Positions 10,982-20,861 of a stretch of DNA of 64,000 bases are shown one piece after another. The notes beneath the pieces are model-generated. The model was not told the DNA's origin. It did not search any database and was given only the letters and a program-made list of their open reading frames with translations. The DNA is from Clarireedia homoeocarpa (Eukaryota > Ascomycota > Leotiomycetes > Helotiales > Rutstroemiaceae), in NCBI GenBank assembly GCA_001465935.1, contig LNKV01000024.1, forward strand, positions 372,001 to 436,000, written 5' to 3'. The translations under genes and the position numbers were made by a program. Within the stretch, counting starts at the first letter, position 1, and each line of letters opens with the position of its first letter.

Positions 10982-12721
10982 TCAAAACCCCACACCCATC
11001 GGTCTCCCGAAATTCATACTCGGCTTTAACTTCAATGGCGGGATCCCATCGCCTTCCTCAGCACCTTCACCTTTGCTTTCCCTTTGATTTTTGCTCGCGC
11101 TCTTCATTTCCAGTACCGGGCTCCAACTCGCTAGGCTATCTATCTCTAGATTCGGACTACCCTTCTCACTGATTTCCTTTTCGACTTCTTGTAATTTCTC
11201 CGTCAATACTTCGAGGAATAATTCGTCTTTTGAGGTTTGATTCGTAAGTCCTAATGGTCCCTTAAGCGCCGGATCTTCTTCTTGATCTTTGATGTGGTCT
11301 TCTTCTTCTTCTTCTTCTTCTTCTTCCTCTTTGATATCGTTGGATTGGACCGCAAATGAAGGATGATGTGGATGTGGAATTGACCCATTTCCTCTAGGTG
11401 TCACATCACCGAGTTCGCTTCCCTCAACCCCCACTTCCTTCACCAAATCTGCGAATCGAGAAATCGAATGGTTTGGTGTATGACCTGCATACATTGTCAA
11501 TCTCCTAGTTTCCGCCTCTCCAAGTACCTTTGCTTGAGTTTTCTTGGCTTCGACATCTCGTCCTGGCGGTCGAATATTGGGACTCAGTTTTGCGGGACTG
11601 TTGCATTGCGGACTCAGAACTCGGGCTACGAATACAGGATCCACGGCTGATGCTTTGATCGGTACACCTTCGAGATGCGGGGCGATGTGTGAAATGTCGA
11701 TGCTGTCAGCACCAATGATATCACTCTCTTCTTCTTCTTCTTCTGCATCACCTTCGGCCCAGCGAATGGTGGAAGACGCGCGGTCGGCTTCGGGTGAGAC
11801 TTGATTTGAGCCACAGAAATCTGAAGCACTTAATTCTTTGCTGGTAACTCGTAAAGGTGTTTCTGTTGGGGCGATAATATCATCTACTCTTAAAGCTTCT
11901 GTTTCTGATTCGGTTGAGAATGTGCGGGTGGGGTTTTGAGGAGCGGGTGCGTAGAAGGGCGAGCCATCAGCGTTGCGGCCAGATTCTTGCTTTACTTCTG
12001 GATGAGGATGAGGAAGTAAAGATGGTGGCGTTCTTCTTGGCTCTGAGCTGGGGACTGCATTTCTTGGTGAACTGGCCCGTTGTATCTGTACAGGAACAAC
12101 TGGCTGACTAGGCACATCCAAATTCGGCACTACATTCGGTGAGTGGGCGGACATCCCCGCGTTTGGAACTCCCGCTGCATGACCAGCCATATTCGCATTC
12201 AGAACCATATTTCCCATATCCAAATTGAATATTCCTAGTGGTGACACAACTTCTCCAACGCCTTGTAATCTTCCCTCCAATTCCCTAATTCGCGCAAGAA
12301 GCATGTTCCTCTCTTTATCCCATAGAGCACGCTCTTCGGCCATGACTTCCATCCCCCGTGCTCGATCTGCGACGATATGCGCACGTTCGCCTTCGTATTG
12401 GTCGCGCAGTTTCTGTGTGTAGGCACGGAAATCTTCGACGAGAGCGGCGGATGTGGTTTCTGCTGAAGCGGAGCGTGTGTGCGGCGGAGAGATGGGAACG
12501 CTCGTGGGTGAGTGCAAATATGGAGAGTGGGAGGGGAAAGGATATGAGGGCGGGGCCGAAGTGGCTTGTTGACGGAGAAGATGCTGAGACATCATGGGCG
12601 AGAGAGTAGCAGCAGATGTAGGGTGTGAGAGTGGAAATCGGGCCATGCCTGCTATATCAAGCAATCCGCCAGAAGGGAGAGATGAGCCGGCTGGATGGGC
12701 AGGATGGGCAGTGGTTGACAT
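10982..12721 (-). CDS. Uncharacterised coiled-coil protein, acidic C-terminal half
   Basis: A single open frame of 579 residues from a clear ATG. I do not recognise a catalytic domain. The first 90 residues are Ser/Pro/His-rich. Residues about 90-155 (VEDFRAYTQKLRDQYEGER ... LLARIRELEGRLQG) form a probable coiled coil. The middle is disordered. A run of ten glutamates follows DIK at about residue 465, and a second predicted helix (LTEKLQEVEKEISEKG) precedes a short proline/lysine tail ending PLKLKPSMNFGRPMGVGF. Terminal tails of this kind are often the best conserved part of such proteins. It is likely a real ascomycete gene because the frame is long and unbroken and the helical segments are coherent. 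The glutamate run comes from a TTC/GAA trinucleotide repeat at 11295-11330. Function unknown. Confidence 0.7.
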   Translation of the reverse strand: MSTTAHPAHPAGSSLPSGGLLDIAGMARFPLSHPTSAATLSPMMSQHLLRQQATSAPPSYPFPSHSPYLHSPTSVPISPPHTRSASAETTSAALVEDFRAYTQKLRDQYEGERAHIVADRARGMEVMAEERALWDKERNMLLARIRELEGRLQGVGEVVSPLGIFNLDMGNMVLNANMAGHAAGVPNAGMSAHSPNVVPNLDVPSQPVVPVQIQRASSPRNAVPSSEPRRTPPSLLPHPHPEVKQESGRNADGSPFYAPAPQNPTRTFSTESETEALRVDDIIAPTETPLRVTSKELSASDFCGSNQVSPEADRASSTIRWAEGDAEEEEEESDIIGADSIDISHIAPHLEGVPIKASAVDPVFVARVLSPQCNSPAKLSPNIRPPGRDVEAKKTQAKVLGEAETRRLTMYAGHTPNHSISRFADLVKEVGVEGSELGDVTPRGNGSIPHPHHPSFAVQSNDIKEEEEEEEEEEDHIKDQEEDPALKGPLGLTNQTSKDELFLEVLTEKLQEVEKEISEKGSPNLEIDSLASWSPVLEMKSASKNQRESKGEGAEEGDGIPPLKLKPSMNFGRPMGVGF

Positions 12722-13649
12722 AGTTTAGTTTCTCAGATAATTAAAACCGACGTAATTTTTATCTTTCGGCGTTATCGTTCGGGGGCGAGGTAGGTAGATC
12801 TTCGGGAGTAGGGTAGCAGTCGGCACTCTGGAAAGAATGGGATGGGATGAGATGGATAATTATGAAGTCAATGTGATCTTCTATGGTGAAAATGAGATTC
12901 GAGCACCATCTGGTTGAAGTTCGGGCTGGTGCAGTTGGTGCGTTGTGTGATTGATCCACGGGAGGGAGTGGACTCGTATAGTGTCTGGGTCTGGATAGGA
13001 ATTTCGAGCGAGTAAATTGTGAAGGGAGATCTGGAGGAGTGGGAATGGTTTTAGTTTTGTAGATTGGCAGGAAATGAGGAAGAAGATGAAGGTGGAAGAG
13101 AGAAGGGAAAATGGGGATTGGGGATTGGGAAATGGAAAATGGGAAAGTTGATGAAGATAGATTGAATTCCCATTTGGGCCGCGTCAAGGTCCCAAGTAGA
13201 GAAATGGACTGGGTAGATGGACTTGGTGGGTGCAAAATGACTGTCATGACGGAAGAGGACCCACTTGTGCTTCTGGTGTTGCCCTTCTTTTCTTCTTTCA
13301 GCCCCAAGGCTGGTCTGAATGGTCCCCTTTTCTTCCCTTGGCTTGCGTTATTTGCCGGATTTGCCTGTTTGTGCCCGTTTCGCTCGTTTCGCTCGTGGGT
13401 TTCTTCCCAATATAACTTCTCCCAAGGATCCTGGAATGGTCCTGATTCAGGTACGAGGCAAACGAGGCAAACGAAGCAATTGGTATGTGTATGGAAGAGG
13501 ACAAAGACTAGGTAAGGGTCGAGGATGGAAGATAGAGGACAGAGGACAGGACGGAATATTTGAGGATCGCGGATTGGGTAATGAGCCAGTGACCTTCCTC
13601 CGCATCCGTACTCGGTCCAGAGAATGGGCACCACGGTATGGAAGAATAT

Positions 13650-13713
13650 GGGACAGAATGGGGTACAAATGGAACAGAATGGGGTACAAATGGGACAGAA
13701 TGGGGTACAAATG
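13650..13713. repeat. 20-bp minisatellite
   Basis: Three tandem copies of a 20-base unit, GGGACAGAATGGGGTACAAA and close variants. Seen directly. Confidence 0.9.
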
Positions 13714-14151
13714 ATATGTCTCTAAGACCCCCGCCCTATCATTTACCAGAAGAATCGGTGTAAAGAATAAAGAAGCACTTGGCCGAGGAGGATCGTGATA
13801 GCCGCAGACGGTGGGAAGCAGGACGGTAGCTGGGACTGTAGACGACTATAATGACGACTATAACTTGTGCGAAGTAGCTGAGACTGAGACTGTAAACGGT
13901 TTCGACAGTTGATTGCAAGACAACTTGCTTGGGGATTGCTGCGTTGTTCGCGTTATCTGGCCGGCGATATACCCTTTACTGCAGGGAGTGAAGGGGAAGG
14001 AAGGGAAGGGAAGGGAAGGGAGAGGGCAAGGGCATGGAAGCAAGATACTTTGTGTGTTATTACTTTGCTCTCACCCGCTCACTCGCACACACATTCGCAC
14101 ATTCGCACATTCGCACACTCGCTCATTCACTCACTCGATCCTCGCCGGGCA

Positions 14152-14249
14152 CTTGTTCCCTTGTTCCCTTATTCCCTTGTTCCCTTGTTCCCTTGTTCCC
14201 TTGTTCCCTTGTTCCCTTGTTCCCTTGTTCCCTTGTTCCCTTGTTCCCT
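14152..14249. repeat. 8-bp minisatellite (CCCTTGTT)
   Basis: About twelve copies of CCCTTGTT, with one ATTCCCTT variant near the start. It follows an array of CACATTCG-type units (about 14086-14130). Confidence 0.9.
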
Positions 14250-14612
14250 CGAGGTACCAGGTACTTCTCACGGCTGTATTCGTCTACGGCTGCTGATTGG
14301 GTCACGGCCTTGTTTCGGCGGACCGGTCCGTTAATTGCTAAGGGTTTGCCCTCTTTTCTGTTCACCTGGAATTCTCTCCCCTCTTCCCTCTCCTCACGCC
14401 CACGGACGCGCCGGATAAATGAGACGGTACTTTGCATGTTTGAAACTGGTACCTTTCTCACTTTGCATCGGCCCTGCATATTCCCTGCACAAAAAGAATA
14501 CAATCCAGTGCTGTACCAGTAAGCTGACCACAAATCCGAGAGCCGTGTTTTCCATGTGAAGATCTCTCGTCTTATCCTCTTATCGTTTATCCGCCCCCTT
14601 CTTTCCTCCATA

Positions 14613-14712
14613 CAGACTCACAGACTCACAGACTTGCAGACTCACACTCACAGACTCGCAGACTCACACTCACAGACTCGCAGACTCGCAGACTCGCAGA
14701 CTCGCAGACTCA
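14613..14712. repeat. 8/14-bp minisatellite (CAGACTCG/CAGACTCA)
   Basis: About twelve copies of CAGACTCR, in places expanded by an additional CACTCA. Confidence 0.85.
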
Positions 14713-14796
14713 CAGAGTACTTACTTGTACAAAGGCTTCGAACGACAAACAACTAACGCTCCTCCGACGCTGCCTTTATTTATCCGTCGGTCGTCT

Positions 14797-14838
14797 TTCC
14801 TTCCCTTCCCTTCCCTTCCCTTCCCTTCCCTTCCCTTC
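14797..14838. repeat. 5-bp microsatellite (CTTCC)
   Basis: About eight tandem TTCCC units. Confidence 0.9.
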
Positions 14839-16024
14839 TTCCTTTCTTCCAGACCAGTCGCCATCGTGCATTCTCCATCGACTAAGCGTCTGCAACCCCA
14901 TCCAAAAAAAGACATTTCCAGGGCTTCTCAACCCGAGCTGGAGAGGCCCCCCAAAATAAAAAGCCCCGAGAAACCCCTGGCCACGTCACAAAACAGGGTC
15001 CTAGTCCTGTTAGAATGCCTCAGTGCATGTCTAGTCATCCTCGCTTCGCATCATGGGATCGATACCGATTGGTACACGACACCGACGCTCTCAAAATCCA
15101 ACGTGTCTTCTGATGTATCATGTAACTTCGTACATCTCCCCCCCTATCTAGTAAGTTCGTAGGCGGCCCATCTTCCTTCAATCATCGCGTCGTCGTCTGG
15201 CGTGAGAAGCATAGCGCATCACTTGAGGCTAACGAAAGTGGATCCATATCTACTCTATCAGATCGGAACTTTCTCGCACCGACCTCTTATGAGATTGCCA
15301 GCGCAGTCTCTATTCCATTCATTGCCCAGTAGGAATTGGGGACGCGAATCTCAAGAACCAGAACCCGTCGGACAGACATGCGGCGCGTAAGCGATCGGTG
15401 AACATGTACGTTTCGCATTTGTTCATTTGTTCTCCGGCACTTCTAGAGGAACAAGATGCAGCACCCAAATGACGATGTTGTCTTGGGTTTGGGAATCACA
15501 AGAAATGCAAACATACGGAGTACAGATGGATGGGGATCAGTGGACGAGTGGACAAAGGAGAATGAGGCGAGGTCGAAATATATAGGGATTGGAAAATGAA
15601 AAAAGAACCACTTCCCCTTTCTTCTCAGAATCTTCTTCTTCTTCCGTCTCATTTGAGCGAGTTGCAGTCCTTGTTTGCATCGATTGTCTTGCAAGCATTT
15701 TCGTCGTTGTCTTTTCCCTTCTCTTTGCAGTGCTTGCTTGCCTGCTTTCCAATCCGTGTTTCCACGTACCTAAGGACACATTGTTTTAATTTCTGCATTG
15801 CCCATCCAACCAACCTCTCACTGCCGTTACCTTTTCCCACCTCACCGACTAATCATCACTCATAACTGCACTGCGGTCAATCTTCTATCTCACACCGCCA
15901 GCCAATTTTGATCGACAATTCCGAGGATACCGGCCAAAACAAAACGGTCCCTCGCAAGCACAACACAGCACACAACACAATCCAGCACAACTTGCGCAAC
16001 ACGCACAACCCCAGCATAAACATA

Positions 16025-17077
16025 ATGTCTCCACCATCATCCATCCTCGAACGTGTCCGCGAACGCGAACGCGAACGCGCCCTCTCGCGCGAGCCATCTC
16101 TCCGCAGCCCCTCCATGACATCCACTCTCAGCTGCCCATCCACGACCGATCTCACACTCAAATCGCTGCAGAAAGCTCAATCCTCCAGCCGCCAATCCGA
16201 ACCCGACTCACGCAGCCGCTACGTGCGCAAACGCGTACATCGCAGTTCGGTCTCCCCTTCTTCTGCTTCTATTCGGTCGCGTGCTCAATCCCACCGCACT
16301 GCCTCTCCGGTGCATAAACCATCGGTTCTACGGCCGTCTAAGTTTCATGAGGAGTTTGGTGATTCTAGTACTCTTACATCTTCTGGTACTGCTTCTGAAG
16401 CTGGATCTACGTGTCCCTCTTCATGCTCCTCCTTCTTCTCGAAAGAAGCACCACCCCCGCCGAAAAAATCAAACCTCGGGCTAGAGTTTCTCAATTTCCT
16501 AGACGATGTAGGTATCTTTCTTTTCTGCAGACCGTGGATCGAACTTGTTAGTTCGGTGAACTGGGTCACGCTGTTTGATGATGTGGGGGTGTTTTATTTG
16601 TGTGAACCGATTAATAAAGTGATGGGAGGGTTGAAGAGGTGGTGGGGGGGTAAGAAAGAGGGAGTGAAGAAGGAGGGGTATTATGATGAGAGAAGTGAGA
16701 AGTCTGGGGGAAGTGAGAGGTATGGGGAGAGTGAGAGGTATGGGGAGAGTGAGAGGGGAAGTGGAAGAGGAAGTGGAGTTGGGAGCAGCGGACTGGGAAG
16801 AAGAAGCAGAACAAGCAGAAAAAGTAGAAGCGACGTCACAAGCAGGAAAAGTAGAAGCGAAGCCACAAGCAGAAGCAGAAGCAGAAGTAGAAGCAGAAGC
16901 AGTAATGGAACCAGAACCAGAACCAGAAGTAGGAGCAGGAGCAGGAGCAGAAGCAGCAGTAGAAGCAGTAGAAACAGCAGAAGCTTGGAACGAGGCAGTC
17001 GGGGCGGAAGTCGAAGCGGAAGCACAAGCGCAGTAGTGAGTACGGCAAAGGCTAGTTCTAGGAGGAAGCTTCTTTAG
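16025..17077 (+). CDS. RS-rich uncharacterised protein
   Basis: A single exon of 350 residues from the ATG at 16025 (context ACATAATGTC). The open frame extends upstream to 15908, but that part is low-complexity and the internal start suits the protein better. The N-terminus has an arginine/glutamate repeat (RVREREREREALSR-like). The central part, about residues 155-215, is ordered and hydrophobic (LEFLNFLDDVGIFLF, WVTLFDDVGVFYLCEP), with LFDDVG/LDDVGIF repeated. The C-terminal third is an Arg-Ser tract (residues about 255-340) encoded by AGAAGC-type hexanucleotide repeats, resembling SR-protein tails but without an RRM. Nuclear or splicing association would be pure inference. I do not recognise the family. 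The coding strand turns sharply purine-rich from about 16600 on. Confidence 0.6.
   Translation: MSPPSSILERVRERERERALSREPSLRSPSMTSTLSCPSTTDLTLKSLQKAQSSSRQSEPDSRSRYVRKRVHRSSVSPSSASIRSRAQSHRTASPVHKPSVLRPSKFHEEFGDSSTLTSSGTASEAGSTCPSSCSSFFSKEAPPPPKKSNLGLEFLNFLDDVGIFLFCRPWIELVSSVNWVTLFDDVGVFYLCEPINKVMGGLKRWWGGKKEGVKKEGYYDERSEKSGGSERYGESERYGESERGSGRGSGVGSSGLGRRSRTSRKSRSDVTSRKSRSEATSRSRSRSRSRSSNGTRTRTRSRSRSRSRSSSRSSRNSRSLERGSRGGSRSGSTSAVVSTAKASSRRKLL
16798..16985 (+). repeat. Hexanucleotide AGAAGC/AGAACC array in coding sequence
   Basis: A long array of six-base units (AGAAGC, AGAACC, AGGAGC) encoding Arg-Ser and Arg-Thr dipeptides in the RS-rich protein. The opposite strand reads Leu/Ser or Cys/Phe runs, which are shadows. 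Confidence 0.8.
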
Positions 17078-17158
17078 ATCTTTTCTTTTTCTTTCTTCTG
17101 GAAGATGATATATGGCATAGAATAGAAGAGAGGAGAAATGTCATGTCATGTTGGAGAT

Positions 17159-17187
17159 GGATAGGATAGGATAGGATAGGATAGGAT
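17159..17187. repeat. GGATA microsatellite
   Basis: Six tandem GGATA units. Confidence 0.9.
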
Positions 17188-17408
17188 CCTCTTTCTCATA
17201 ATCTACCTCTATCTCCATCTCTATCTTACCTTTTTCCTGTCTCTTTTTCTCAGCTTGTGATGTGCTGTGCTGGGGACCACCTACGTATATACTCACACTC
17301 ACTCACATAACTCCCCCCCCCCCCCCTCTCTCTCTCTCCAACGCGGGCAACAGTAGCGAGGACAAAATCCAACTTCAGCTTTTTAACTTTTATTTTCTTC
17401 TGGCCTCA

Positions 17409-17470
17409 ACGGACGGACGGACGGATGGATGGATGGATGGATGGATGGATGGATGGATGGATGGATGGAT
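17409..17470. repeat. GGAC/GGAT microsatellite
   Basis: Three to four GGAC units, then about twelve GGAT units. Confidence 0.9.
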
Positions 17471-17619
17471 TAGTTAGGTTGGTAGGTAGGTATACTTACT
17501 GTCCATATATATACTATAACACTTATATCTTCCTCTTCTTCTTCCTCTCGTTCCTGGTTTCACAGTTTCTGTCCCAGTCTTTGTTCCAGTTTGTGATGTG
17601 TATATTGATGTAGTGATTT

Positions 17620-17704
17620 ATGGGATATGGGATATGGGATATGGGATATGGGATATGGGATATGGGATATGGGATATGGGATATGGGATATGGGATATGG
17701 GATA
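17620..17704. repeat. GGGATAT heptamer array
   Basis: About twelve perfect copies of GGGATAT. The array is G-rich on the plus strand. Confidence 0.95.
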
Positions 17705-18146
17705 GAGAGACAGAGAGATAGACAGATGGTGGATGATGCGGATGGATGGATGGATGGATATTGTAGAATAGAATGGGATAGAATAGGGGTATTGGATTGT
17801 GTTTGTATTGTGGTATATATAGTGGTAGTTAGGGTAGGTAGGTAGAGTTTATTCCCATCTATACATCTATCTATCTATACATCTATATACTCGGATTATA
17901 TATAAAAATCCAAAAGTCAATAAATATATAACCAACCAATCAACTAACTATCTAAGAATGGTCGTCGTCTCGGGATTATTTTTTCGAAGAATGTGGAACT
18001 ACGGGTAGCTAGGTAGGTAGCTAGCTGTATATATACGTATGATAGATACAAGAGGACTGGTATGGTATGGTATGGTGTGGTGTGGTGTATTCAGTTTGCA
18101 ATGATATTCTATCGATAGATATATGGAAGCGAATGACAATAGAATA

Positions 18147-18229
18147 GACAGACAGATAGACAGACAGATAGACAGACAGATAGACAGACAGATAGACAGA
18201 CAGATAGACAGACAGATAGACAGACAGAC
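18147..18229. repeat. 12-bp array (GATAGACAGACA)
   Basis: About seven near-perfect copies of a 12-base GATA/GACA unit. Confidence 0.95.
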
Positions 18230-20326
18230 GACAGACGTGGTGTGCTTCCTTCTTTCCTTCCCTAGAGATACCCAAATCAATCAATCAATCGCGATTTTAT
18301 TTTATTTTTGGCATATCCAGCTTTGGACTGAGAGGGGGGGGACTTGGTTCCGAGTCTCTGTGGATAGACACTGGTAACTCTGACATGAGAATCACATATC
18401 TTACATCAGCATAGGATGCGCGTTTTGAAATAGTAGAGGACTGGCTGGCTGACTGGCTGGCTGACTATACATAAAAGGTTAATTATGTAATTAGTAGATA
18501 TCATTCCCATCCTAGCTGTAAGTCGTACTAGAAGAAATTGGCCGAACATACGAATGACACAAAACCAAACCAATCTGTAACAACCCCCCAAAAATACTGT
18601 ACCTAATTTCAGCTCACTTAACCATCATACCTGGCTATAAAACTGCGCTCATCCGTTTCATGTATGCAAGATCGTCCAGTCTTGTCAACTTTGACAAAAC
18701 AGCTTCTCTAACTAATGCAACAAACAAAAGACTTTTTCCGTCGCAAGAATGTGATGAGATAGAGGAAAACCCTTCCCCCGACGGCCGGCTTACATACACG
18801 ATCGCCAGCAACAAAGCTCATGGCTTTTCCCAACCCCACGGCCGAAGAATAAAAAAAAAAAAAAAAATGCTGGAAAAATATTCGTATCACACGACACAAG
18901 CAGAAATGTGCATAAAACTAACGTCCGGGAAGATTCCTGTCCGGACACACGCGTGAATTATTACTATTATCATTGGGCGTCGGTGCTACTGAGGCGTCAA
19001 GATCGTGCAGTGAAGGATCGATACTGCAATGCAGGACGGCGGCGGTTTTGTTTTGCTTCTCTTTCGCACTCGGCCAAATTGCAAAGAAAAATGCAGCCCG
19101 CATAAATGCCTCATGTATTTGTATGTATTCCTTTACTCTCATTGGAAAGACGAGTAATTGCAATTGCGGCGTTAGGTGAATCATCTCCTTCACGTCTGTT
19201 CATTTTCACTGCTTGTCAAATGATTCGGCTTGACGTGGATGCCGGTAGAACGTGGGGTGGTTTTAATGGAATACGAATACTGTAGCTAGGAGCTTCGTAC
19301 GGGGGTGGATAAGTGTTTTGCTCGTATTCCGACCTGTTTCTGGGGATTTTCCGGATTTACCCCAATTACCCGTCAACGTTTTCCCTATGCACGATTGAAT
19401 GCATTTGGCCTAGGGCAGAACCGTGCAGGTACAGAATCGAGATTCTGGAGGTGAGGAAAAGCTTGTTTTTCAACAAAAATGGGATCGATGTCAGCCAAGA
19501 GTGTATATACATACCGTGTAGGAAATAATGGTGGTGGTGGTCGTCGTGGTGGTGTTGAGGAATGAAAGGGGTGCTGGATATGGATAATGAGCAAGAGGTT
19601 GGAAGATGATGTGCGTGGCTGATATTGCTCCTAAAATGGGGTACAGTAAGCGAGCGCATTGGTGAGTCACTCGTCCAGTGAGAACTCAGAACCCCGAAGC
19701 TGTTACATGAGATAATACTTGGGGGTTTGGAAAGTCCCAGTCGTGTAGATGCACTCAGGTTGTAGCCTGCTACTCCAGATATGTTAACATGTCGACGAGA
19801 TACTAGACTCGGTGTTGCAACATCAACGAATGCCAACCACGAGCTTCAATGATTGCAGGAGAATGAAAACCGACATGTCATAAGTAAAGGCGCGTGCTGG
19901 AATGTGCGGGGTTGTTGATGAAAGGTCTTGGGATTGAGGGTTGAAGGTTTTCGCACTCACAAAGGTATTGGCGCGTTGATATGCTGATGTGTGACCCCAG
20001 ATATTTTCCATATCTCCCAGTCCACAACTTCAATTCTTTCGATGCCAGATGCAAGCACTATCTCTCCGGCCTTTGTTTCTCTTGATGTTCTTGAAAGATG
20101 GACTAGACCATAACAAGCACTGGATTTGTATGGCTATGCAATGCCTGAAGTATTGCCCAAGTACCGGTCTATGAGTGTGTCCTTCATGTTGAAATGTGAG
20201 TCGAAGTGCTCGCAATTAAGTTCTCATAGTCTTGCGAAATGTGTAGTAGTGATCTGTCGATGTCGTGGCTAGCGTGCTTACTTCTTCCATCTAGGGAGAA
20301 ATAATGTCTGATAGCTTTTGTATTTG

Positions 20327-20861
20327 CTATGGAAGATTCTCAGATCCTTCTTCCAGGGTCTTGAACGCTTGGATCTGATCTCTTGGTCTCTTGGTCTCTT
20401 GGCTATCATCATTGACAAAATAGGGGTAGAGTGATCTGGGGCGGTAGTAGTTGAGTACCTCGATAGGTATTCGACATCCAGAAGTACCGTATTGTATCTC
20501 CAAGTCGACCACGGCCACGAACAACTCAGAAGTGCCAAGACAAGAAGCTAAATGATTATCGGTCCCGTGTTTGACAGTAAGCTTTACCCTCAATATGAGT
20601 GATTTTCGAAGCATGTTCTAATGCTGTCAACTGGTTGTACGCGTTTGCTTTCGCTGTGTAACAAGCGCCTCCACGCCATGCGCAGAACCGGGCATCATCG
20701 CCCACTCTCTTGTTCTGGGGAATCGGTGGCGTTTCCGAACAACAGATTTCAAGGAGGACGGTAATTCGAGCATTAGGATCACTTTTCTTTGGACTGTCGT
20801 CAGACCTTTCCCTGTACACACTTCGCCCTACCATAAGCATCACCGCATATTTCTGCTCCAT
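20327..20861 (-). CDS. Small uncharacterised protein, possibly a partial gene
   Basis: Two exons, 20861-20588 and 20547-20327, about 164 residues from the ATG at 20861, with a very short 40-nt intron (GTAAAG...TTTAG). Splicing joins THIEG to ASCLGTSELFVAVVDLEI in phase. The product reads like a real protein: ITVLLEICC, ACYTAKANAYNQLTALEHAS and IPIEVLNYYRPRSLYPYFV look like folded-domain sequence. I recall fungal proteins of unknown function with a similar RGG-x-YxAxxxAY and YYRPRSLYPYF pattern, but cannot name a domain. The protein lacks an obvious beginning and end, so it may be a fragment of a larger gene or a decaying copy. It stands alone in a gene-poor stretch. The start is uncertain, because the frame stays open upstream to about 20939 without an ATG. 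Confidence 0.5.

Larger units (their letters stand above)
12722..16024. other. Divergent intergenic region with tandem repeats
   Basis: A 3.3-kb stretch between two divergently transcribed genes. Several open frames exist, including a minus-strand frame of about 290 codons at 12759-13634, but they are low in complexity and do not resemble proteins. The region holds four separate minisatellites (listed separately). The CT-rich sequence around 15570-15900 is probably the promoter and leader of the 16025 gene. Confidence 0.4.
17078..20326. other. Gene-poor, repeat-dense region
   Basis: No supported gene over 3.2 kb. The first 1.2 kb holds a striking series of different tandem arrays (listed separately). 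From 18300 to 20300 the sequence is of ordinary complexity, with only short scattered frames lacking splice logic or recognisable domains. Confidence 0.4.

Noticed and set aside
12759..13634. Long minus-strand open frame of about 290 codons
   Set aside because: Sequence is low-complexity Pro/Ser/Leu without recognisable domain, it overlaps the likely leader of the 10982-12721 gene, and other frames are equally open.
16681..17048. Leucine- or Cys/Phe-rich frames opposite and beside the RS-rich gene
   Set aside because: They are shadows of the AGAAGC hexanucleotide repeat in other frames.
17620..17704. GGGATAT array as a telomere-like or centromeric repeat
   Set aside because: The unit is not a fungal telomere repeat and the array is a single short internal one.
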